The notes beneath the pieces were generated by a model. That model searched no databases. It was not told where the DNA came from and saw nothing but the letters and a program-made list of their open reading frames with translations. From Metridium senile (taxonomy: Eukaryota > Cnidaria > Anthozoa > Actiniaria > Metridiidae), in assembly GCA_949775045.1 (NCBI GenBank), contig OX459107.1:8796750-8860749 (forward strand): 64,000 bases of DNA. Reading direction: 5' to 3'. Below are positions 57,702-64,000 of this stretch, piece by piece; the stretch's first letter is position 1; each line of letters starts with the position of its first letter. Both the position numbers and the translations under genes were made by a program.

Positions 57702-58952
57702 ATGGCTTCTGGTACAACTTTCGTCAATAATTTTCCTGATTATTTCCGAGAATGGCCTATCATTTCCATGACAGTTGGTACCCTGGCAGTCTGTGTGTCA
57801 TATTACATACTACATATCGGGAGAAAACCTCAACTGATAGCAAAACAAGGTTCACGTTTTCAAAACTTTCTCAGTAAACATTGTCCAATTCTTGATGAGC
57901 CTTACTGGCCAACCATATGGTGTTATGGTGGACGTGCACAGACAGTTGTTGGCAATATATTGAGGTCACATCCAAAGGTGCACTACAGACGAGAGCTGCT
58001 AAAGCTTCCTGATGGTGGTGAGCTCTTTCTTGATTGGCTGGATAATGGTTGTGATGATGCTGATGATCCTAATAAGTTCCCTACTGTCCTAATAATGCCT
58101 GGACTTACAGGAGATAGTAAGAATGGCTATATACTCAACTTTGTTAAGCAAGTCCAGGAACTCGGGTACCGTGCAGTGGTGTTTAATAACCGTGGCCTTG
58201 CAGGGGCACAGTTGAAGACTCCAAGATCATTCTGTGCTGCTAATACTGATGATGTTGAGTATGTCATCCACCATTTGAATGTATCAAAACCTGGAATACC
58301 TATTGTTGCAGTTGCTGTCTCCCTTGGAGGGATTATTCTGAGTAACTACCTATGGAAAATGGGAAGGTCAAAATCTACGGGATTGCTGGCAGCCATGACA
58401 GTGTCTGTGCCATGGAACACATTTGAGTCAGCAGAGTCTCTTGAGGAACCTCTAAACTGGTTGATGTTTAATCTTTACCTCACAAAGTGTCTTCACAAAC
58501 TTGTAAGAAGTCATCAGCATATGGCAGTGAAGGCTGGCCTTACCAGAGATATCAATATTGACCATGTATACCAATCTCAAACCATCAGAGAATTTGACGA
58601 AAGTTTCATTGCACCAATGTTTGGGTTTAGAGATTGTGATCACTATTATGACACAGCATCGCTGCATTCTAAGCCATTGGATGACATCAACATTCCCTTA
58701 TTAAGTCTTGCAGCTGCCGATGATCCTTTTGCTCCATCCAGAACTCTTCCTTTAGAGAAGATACAAGAGAGCTCCAATGTTGCCATGGTGTTGACAGCAT
58801 TTGGAGGCCATATTGGGTTTACAGAAGGCCTTATTCCTGTTGGTATTGGATATGCAGATAGACTTATGCAGCAGTATGTGAAAGCCATATTTGAAAATCA
58901 ACAAACTGTGAAAGATTGCAATACCTATGATTGCAATACCTATGATCAATAA
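57702..58952 (+). CDS. ABHD3: ABHD3-like phospholipase/alpha-beta hydrolase, copy a
   Basis: The intronless frame encodes 416 residues, close to human ABHD3 (409). A signal-anchor helix lies at about residues 19-38 (ISMTVGTLAVCVSYYILHIG), so the enzyme is probably membrane anchored. The hydrolase fold starts around PTIWCYGGRAQT. The nucleophile elbow VSLGG has Ser207, the acid is in AADDPF (340-341) and His370 is in GGHIGF. LPGLTG-, VFNNRG- and PRSFCAANTDD-type blocks are those of the ABHD1/ABHD3 group, whose vertebrate member ABHD3 acts on phosphatidylcholines with medium-length acyl chains. The C-terminus has a 15-bp tandem duplication (CNTYD twice) absent from copy b. An AATAAA lies near 59077. 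Absence of introns contrasts with the split genes nearby and suggests a retrocopy or intron loss. Confidence 0.93.
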   Translation: MASGTTFVNNFPDYFREWPIISMTVGTLAVCVSYYILHIGRKPQLIAKQGSRFQNFLSKHCPILDEPYWPTIWCYGGRAQTVVGNILRSHPKVHYRRELLKLPDGGELFLDWLDNGCDDADDPNKFPTVLIMPGLTGDSKNGYILNFVKQVQELGYRAVVFNNRGLAGAQLKTPRSFCAANTDDVEYVIHHLNVSKPGIPIVAVAVSLGGIILSNYLWKMGRSKSTGLLAAMTVSVPWNTFESAESLEEPLNWLMFNLYLTKCLHKLVRSHQHMAVKAGLTRDINIDHVYQSQTIREFDESFIAPMFGFRDCDHYYDTASLHSKPLDDINIPLLSLAAADDPFAPSRTLPLEKIQESSNVAMVLTAFGGHIGFTEGLIPVGIGYADRLMQQYVKAIFENQQTVKDCNTYDCNTYDQ

Positions 58953-59455
58953 TCTAATGTAGTAACAATAATAATTGCTAATAATAGCTTAATTATAATA
59001 ATATTCCCTGGGTACCAGAGGTTATTTTCTTCTTGCTTTGGCATTTGTAAATATAATGGTTTGTTAAGCAACAAGAAATAAACCTCTGGCCAAATGAGCT
59101 TAGAACCTCACTTCTATGTTGATTGGATTAACGCTCAATTATAGCTATATTTGGAACCTAATTTGGTCAAGCTGACAAATTACATCCTTATTATTACTGT
59201 TTTAGAGAAGCTCATATTTTTTTTATTTAACTTCCACTGAGTAACTTAATAACAATATATTATAAGAAAAAAAAAAACAACTAAGAAACAACTATAACAG
59301 TAATAATAAAAAATATCAGCGAGGGACAATCACTACAGAGCAAGCTCCAACTAGGTGAAAGCCCATTAAATAGTTCCTTAACATCCACTTTAATTCAAAA
59401 TATTGTTATTGATATGATATTATGTTTAGCAAATATTCCACACAATTGAGTCTTA

Positions 59456-59587
59456 TAGACCCTTTTAATAAGTCCTGAAGTGTCGTGTTTTCCGGGCTTG
59501 ACGTCATAATATGATAGGAATTGTAAAGAATAAATATGACGTCAAGTGCGGAAAACACAACACTTCGGGACTTATTAAAAGGGTCTA
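59456..59587. mobile_element. TAGACCC foldback element, copy 2
   Basis: This 132-bp hairpin element shares ends TAGACCCTTTTAATAAGTCC and the TTGACGTCA block with 53576-53720. No counterpart is seen in the second ABHD3 unit, so it probably inserted after the duplication. Confidence 0.8.
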
Positions 59588-60154
59588 TATGAGCTCATTT
59601 GCCAACGAGGCTGTGCTGTGTTCGCTATTATGCTTTAATTGTACAACGAGATTTAGTGGAATAATTGTCTTATATGTCCACATCAACTGGATTCCAAATT
59701 ATGAAATCATTTTCAAAGTTGAAAATATAAAATAAAAGTTACAAAAATTTGCCAACAAGTGGCAAAAGTAACCAAGCAGTGGGTTTTTGTGTAAAAATGT
59801 GTAAAGATAATTATTAAAACATAAGAAAACAATGATACTAGTACCATTATGAAATCATTTGTTGATTTTTTTTCTTTTTCTTTTTAAAGTTTTATTTTCT
59901 AGTAAAGATCTGGCAAAAAAAATATTTTTCTTCTCAACTCACAGTATATGAGCAGATAGTCTAGTGGCCGATGAACCAACCAGAGCACATGAATGCTCAT
60001 ATCCTGTGGATATAATAATTATGAATATTTCTTGATATTTTTTTAGGGCTATTATTTGGCAAGATTGATAATGGCCAATAACTAAACAGAGCTCAAACTC
60101 TTTAAAACTTTTTTCATAAGAAAAATAATGATATATAAGAGAGCCCTTCTTAGT

Positions 60155-60182
60155 GTGTGTGTGTGTGTGTGGGGGGGGGGGG
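60155..60182. repeat. (GT)n followed by poly(G)
   Basis: A GT dinucleotide run (about 60154-60170) passes directly into 12 G residues. Confidence 0.9.
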
Positions 60183-60451
60183 GATGTTCCCATGTTTCCT
60201 TGATCTTTTTTTATTTTCTCCCTCGTTCCCCATAAGTAAAATAATTGTGTCCCTAAAATGTTTTACCTTATGTTCCAATGATCCCAAAAAACTATTGTGT
60301 TATCATATTTTGTTTCCTGAAAATAATTTTGCAGTAAACCCCTGGGCAAGGGAGGGGCTCATTTGAAACGAAAAATATATGCAATTGTATTGTATTTCAT
60401 ATCTGCATTGATAATGTAAAATGTATCAAATACTAATAATTCAAACGGATT

Positions 60452-60790
60452 GAAGAACACCGATACTCAACTATTGGCAAACACCGTCACAGAGAACACG
60501 GGTTAACAACGGCGCAGCCGGCAACAAACTTTTCCATCTTGAAAAAATGTAAAACTAAATTTGACAGCCTAGTTTATGAAATGTTGATGATAAAGGAAAA
60601 ATCACCCAACCTTAACATTCAGACAGACTCGATCAAGGCTAAACTCTTCACTTAATTTATTCCACTCTATTGTACATAATCAATGTAGCATATCTTTATC
60701 AGTCTACTTATTTACTTAAAATCTTATTAATAAAATCACTTGATAATGACATCTGACGATGTCGAAACGTTGTACTAACTTAGCGTTTGT
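60452..60790 (+). mobile_element. GIY-YIG-type retroelement 3' tail (Penelope-like), truncated
   Basis: A 67-codon frame (60452-60655) reads EEHRYSTIGKH, NFSILKKCKTKFDSLVYEML and IKEKSPNLNIQTDSIKAKLF, resembling the C-terminus of GIY-YIG-bearing retroelement proteins. Downstream CATCTGACGATGTCGAAACG is the same kind of 3' motif as in the copy at 18047. The reverse transcriptase is missing. Confidence 0.6.
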
Positions 60791-61160
60791 ATTTATTTTA
60801 ATTATCATAAAAAATTACTATGAAAAATAAGTGTTCAGCTTTGATGTTTTTTTCTAAAAGCTTTTTTGAATAAAAAAATAATAAGAGGAGCACTTTCCCC
60901 AAGGGGGAGGGGAGCAAGCTAAAGCGGAAGCGATATTTGATTCCATTTCCGCGAAGACTCGCCGTCAGTGCGCGTAGTCAAAACTGCTTGTCCGAGCTTG
61001 CATATTATACCGAAATTATCCTAACTTGCGATATTTTTCGTTAAACAGCATCTCTGTCTTGTCTTGTGCAAGTAACAATTGTGAATAATTCAAAAAAGAT
61101 TCACAAAGAAGATAAAAAAACAGTGATCTAATCGAACTCAAATTTTGTTTTGAATCCAAA

Positions 61161-62396
61161 ATGGCTTCTGGTACAACTTTCGCCAATAATTTTCCTGTTT
61201 ATTTCCGAGAATGGCCTATCATTTCCATGACAGTTGGTACACTAGCAGTCTTTGTGTTATACTACATACTACGTATTGGTAAAAAGCCTCAACTGATAGC
61301 AAAACAAGGTTCACGTTTTCAAAACTTTCTTAGTAAACATTGTCCAATTCTTGATGAGCCTTACTGGCCAACCATATGGTGTTATGGTGGACGTGCACAG
61401 ACAGTTGTTGGCAATATATTGAGGTCACATCCAAAGGTGCATTACCGAAGAGAGTTGCTAAAGCTTCCTGATGGTGGGGAGCTCTTTCTTGATTGGCTTG
61501 ATAATGGTTGTGATGATGCTAATAAGTGTCCTACTGTCCTAATAATGCCTGGACTAACAGGAGATAGCAAGCATGGCTATATACTCAACTTTGTTAAGCA
61601 AGTTCAGGAACTTGGGTACCGTGCAGTGGTGTTTAATAACCGTGGCCTTGCAGGGGCACAGTTGAAGACTCCAAGATCATTCTGTGCTGCTAATACTGAT
61701 GATGTTGAGTATGTCATCCACCATTTGAATGTATCAAAACCTGGGATACCTATTGTTGCAGTTGCTGTCTCCCTTGGGGGGATTATTCTGAGTAACTACC
61801 TATTGAAAATGGGACAGTCAAAATCTACAGGATTGCTGGCAGCCATGACAGTGTCTGTGCCATGGAACACATTCAAGTCATCGGATTCTCTTGAGGAACC
61901 TCTAAACTGGTGTATGTTTAACCGTTACCTCACAAAGTGTCTTCATAATGACCTTGTAAGAAATCATCAGCATATGGCAGTCAAGGCTGGCGTCACCAGA
62001 GATATCAATATTGACCATGTATACCAATCTCAAACCATCAGAGAATTTGATGACAGATTCATTGCACCAATGTTTGGGTTTAGAGATGGTGACCACTATT
62101 ACGACACAGCATCACTGCATTCTAAGCCACTGGACGACATCAACATTCCCTTATTAAGTCTTGCAGCTGCCGATGATCCTTTTGCTCCATCCAGAACTCT
62201 TCCTTTAGAGAAGATCAAAGAGAGCTCCAATGTTGCCATGGTGTTGACAGCATTTGGAGGCCATATTGGGTTTACAGAAGGCCTTATTCCTGTTGGTATT
62301 GGATATGCAGATAGACTTATGCAACAGTATGTGAAAGCCATATTTGAAAATCAACTAACTGTGAAAGATTGGGGTTTCAGTACCTATGATCAATAA
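61161..62396 (+). CDS. ABHD3: ABHD3-like phospholipase/alpha-beta hydrolase, copy b
   Basis: This 411-residue intronless copy retains the N-terminal anchor helix, the VSLGG nucleophile elbow, the AADDPF acid and the GGHIGF histidine, so it should be catalytically competent. It differs from copy a by a few-codon deletion (GCDDADDPNKF versus GCDDANKC), one extra residue near CLHNDLVR, and a different C-terminus (KDWGFSTYDQ). Nucleotide identity stays high through 5' leader, coding and 3' flank, so the pair arose by a genomic tandem duplication with an offset of 3459 bp between start codons. Confidence 0.93.
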   Translation: MASGTTFANNFPVYFREWPIISMTVGTLAVFVLYYILRIGKKPQLIAKQGSRFQNFLSKHCPILDEPYWPTIWCYGGRAQTVVGNILRSHPKVHYRRELLKLPDGGELFLDWLDNGCDDANKCPTVLIMPGLTGDSKHGYILNFVKQVQELGYRAVVFNNRGLAGAQLKTPRSFCAANTDDVEYVIHHLNVSKPGIPIVAVAVSLGGIILSNYLLKMGQSKSTGLLAAMTVSVPWNTFKSSDSLEEPLNWCMFNRYLTKCLHNDLVRNHQHMAVKAGVTRDINIDHVYQSQTIREFDDRFIAPMFGFRDGDHYYDTASLHSKPLDDINIPLLSLAAADDPFAPSRTLPLEKIKESSNVAMVLTAFGGHIGFTEGLIPVGIGYADRLMQQYVKAIFENQLTVKDWGFSTYDQ

Positions 62397-64000
62397 TCTA
62401 ATATAGCAACAATAATAATTGCTAATAATAGCTAATAGTTGAATACTATACACTGGGTACCAGGGGTTATTTTCTACTTGCTTTGTCATTTATAAATATA
62501 ATGGTTTGTGAAGGAACAAGAACTATAAACCTCTGGCCAAATGAGCTTAGAGCCTCACATTTATGTTGACTTGATTAACACTCAATCATAGCTATTATAT
62601 CTATAGAGCCATATCTCATCAGGTTGTCAAACTACTCAGGGCTGTAGCACGGGGAGGGGCCGGGGGGCCCGGGTCCCCCCAAAACCATGATTTTAGTGTA
62701 TTGAATGGTAGTTTTTTCCGGACTATTTTCAGAAATCAATGGGTGAGCCCCCCCCCAAATCATTTTGAGGGTGCTACAGCCCTGTTACTTCAAAACTCTT
62801 AAAAGACTTTCAGGGGCCACTTAATTTTTTCTCGCAGTCTTGTGGTGTTTTTCTTTATAATTTCACTTAAAAATCACTCACTTGATTTATATTGAGGGCT
62901 CAGCCCCCCACTTTCAAACACGCTCTGCGGCCCTTGACTTAAACCAATTAGTCAAAATACTGTCCACCTTCAGCTTGTGTCTGTTGGCTTTGCAAATTCA
63001 AAACATTAGGCTTGTTTGGCCAGAGGGTTTCTCTTGATGTTTAATGGATAATTAAAGACGTACAAATACAGATACTGATCAAGAAACCCTCTGCAGGTTT
63101 GCAGCCGGTAATAATGATACAATAATTATGACTGACATTTAATTAGGGCTATTATTTGACTAGATTGATAATGACTTGGCAGAAGCTCTAACTCTTTCAA
63201 ACTTTTAAAATTCATAAGAAAATTAATGCTAAACTAGAAATGAAAAATGTGTATATATAATAAGTTATATAATTAATATATAAAATGTGTGCAAATTAAT
63301 TGTATTGTATTTCATTTCTGCATTGATAATGTAAAATCAGGGGGTAAAGGGGGCTACGGATCTCGTTTCACGCGCCAAAAACCGGCTATTTAACGTTTCA
63401 CGGCAAGCAAAAATCGCGTTTCACGTTTCACGAAACAAAACGTACAATACATGAAGACTGTATATAGCTGAGAAATGTGCTGTACACCATATAATATAAT
63501 TTCATAACGGTTTTTGACAATCCTAAACGTTATGGGATTATATCACGATCTATTTTAATAAAAAAAGTTGTAACTTCAAGTGTTATCATAAAGCGATCAC
63601 TGGCAATATACACGTACTTCTCAATTAATATTATAACGTTAATGTTAATGTTAATAATGTTGATGTTCATATTTCCGAAAGTTTTAACTTAAATAAAACG
63701 CAGCTCGTCCGTGTTTTTTTTCTCTAACTTTTCTCTCGTTTTCCTTGACATCCGAAGGGAAAAGAAGGGATCACTCTCGTTATCTAAATTAATATAGTTT
63801 TCCAAAGGAGAGGGGAGGGGGGATCGAGACTTCTCTGCATGTCACTGAGTTGGTTGACAACTCAACTCGAAGGAAGCGAGGGCTCCGTCTCTCAAGAGGA
63901 AATATCGGCTGAACTTATAATCGGCTCCATCCAGTATCACACTTTCAAACCTGAGAAAGAGTTGGATAATAAATAATAAATATATTTGACTACATTTTTT
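62397..64000. other. ABHD3-b 3' flank and intergenic DNA
   Basis: Duplicate-unit sequence continues to about 63340. The rest shows no gene I can support. A CGTTTCACG cluster lies at 63367-63433. Confidence 0.5.
62637..62784. mobile_element. CAGGG-ended foldback element (hAT-like MITE)
   Basis: CAGGGCTGTAGCAC and its inverse GTGCTACAGCCCTG bound 148 bp containing a G run and C run that can pair. It lies in the 3' flank of ABHD3-b and has no obvious counterpart after ABHD3-a. Confidence 0.75.

Larger units (their letters stand above)
58953..61160. other. ABHD3-a 3' flank and duplication junction
   Basis: Sequence to about 60425 belongs to the duplicated unit, with counterparts at 62397-63340 such as TTGTATTGTATTTCAT-TCTG-CATTGATAATGTAAAAT. 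A foldback (59456-59587), a GT/poly(G) tract (60155-60182) and a retroelement tail (60452-60790) interrupt it. No other gene is seen. Confidence 0.6.

Overview
The window is nuclear DNA of an invertebrate animal. It is strongly A+T rich. Its genes are animal orthologues split by short to medium spliceosomal introns, and intergenic and intronic DNA is packed with microsatellites, small inverted-repeat (foldback) elements and non-LTR and Penelope-type retroelement pieces. Nothing looks bacterial. A cnidarian-grade animal is my guess from the gene set and repeat style, but the sequence alone does not fix the phylum.

Layout, left to right. (1) 573-8640, minus: DYNC2I2 (WDR34), a WD-repeat intermediate chain of the ciliary dynein-2 motor. 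Its 3' end is cut off by the window. I could rebuild 15 exons, including one pair joined by an AT-AC, U12-type intron. One intron carries about 257 copies of AACC. (2) 8953-21365, plus: FAM184, a 1105-residue coiled-coil protein in 12 exons, divergent from DYNC2I2. The 312-bp gap holds a perfect RFX X-box. Its introns host an intact CR1-like retrotransposon, a Penelope-type 3' fragment with target-site duplication, and several foldback elements. (3) 24384-24782, minus: a small intronless AT-hook chromosomal protein. (4) 26555-38269, minus: CDC23/APC8, the TPR subunit of the anaphase-promoting complex, complete in 14 exons (573 residues). (5) 39035-49091, minus: an unrecognised 1603-residue low-complexity protein with long internal tandem repeats and a KEN-like motif. 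One intron contains a 3123-bp giant foldback element with two 1290-bp arms and TTAA duplications. (6) 50239-50772 and 52415-52951, plus: two intronless MGMT genes in tandem. (7) 54401-57220, minus: MRPS26 in three exons. (8) 57702-58952 and 61161-62396, plus: two intronless ABHD3-like hydrolase genes on a tandem duplication of about 3.4 kb.

Three gene pairs are head to head and share short gaps: DYNC2I2/FAM184, the repeat protein/MGMT-1, and MRPS26/ABHD3-a. The genes do not form one pathway. DYNC2I2 and FAM184 may be co-regulated as ciliary genes through the X-box. CDC23 and the KEN-bearing neighbour could both relate to the cell cycle, but that is speculative.

The repeat landscape is the other story. 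At least fifteen inverted-repeat elements can be delimited, with TTAA, TA or 8-bp target duplications, and members of several families recur in the window. Coordinates of exons come from reading splice sites and frame continuity by eye and may be off by a base or so.
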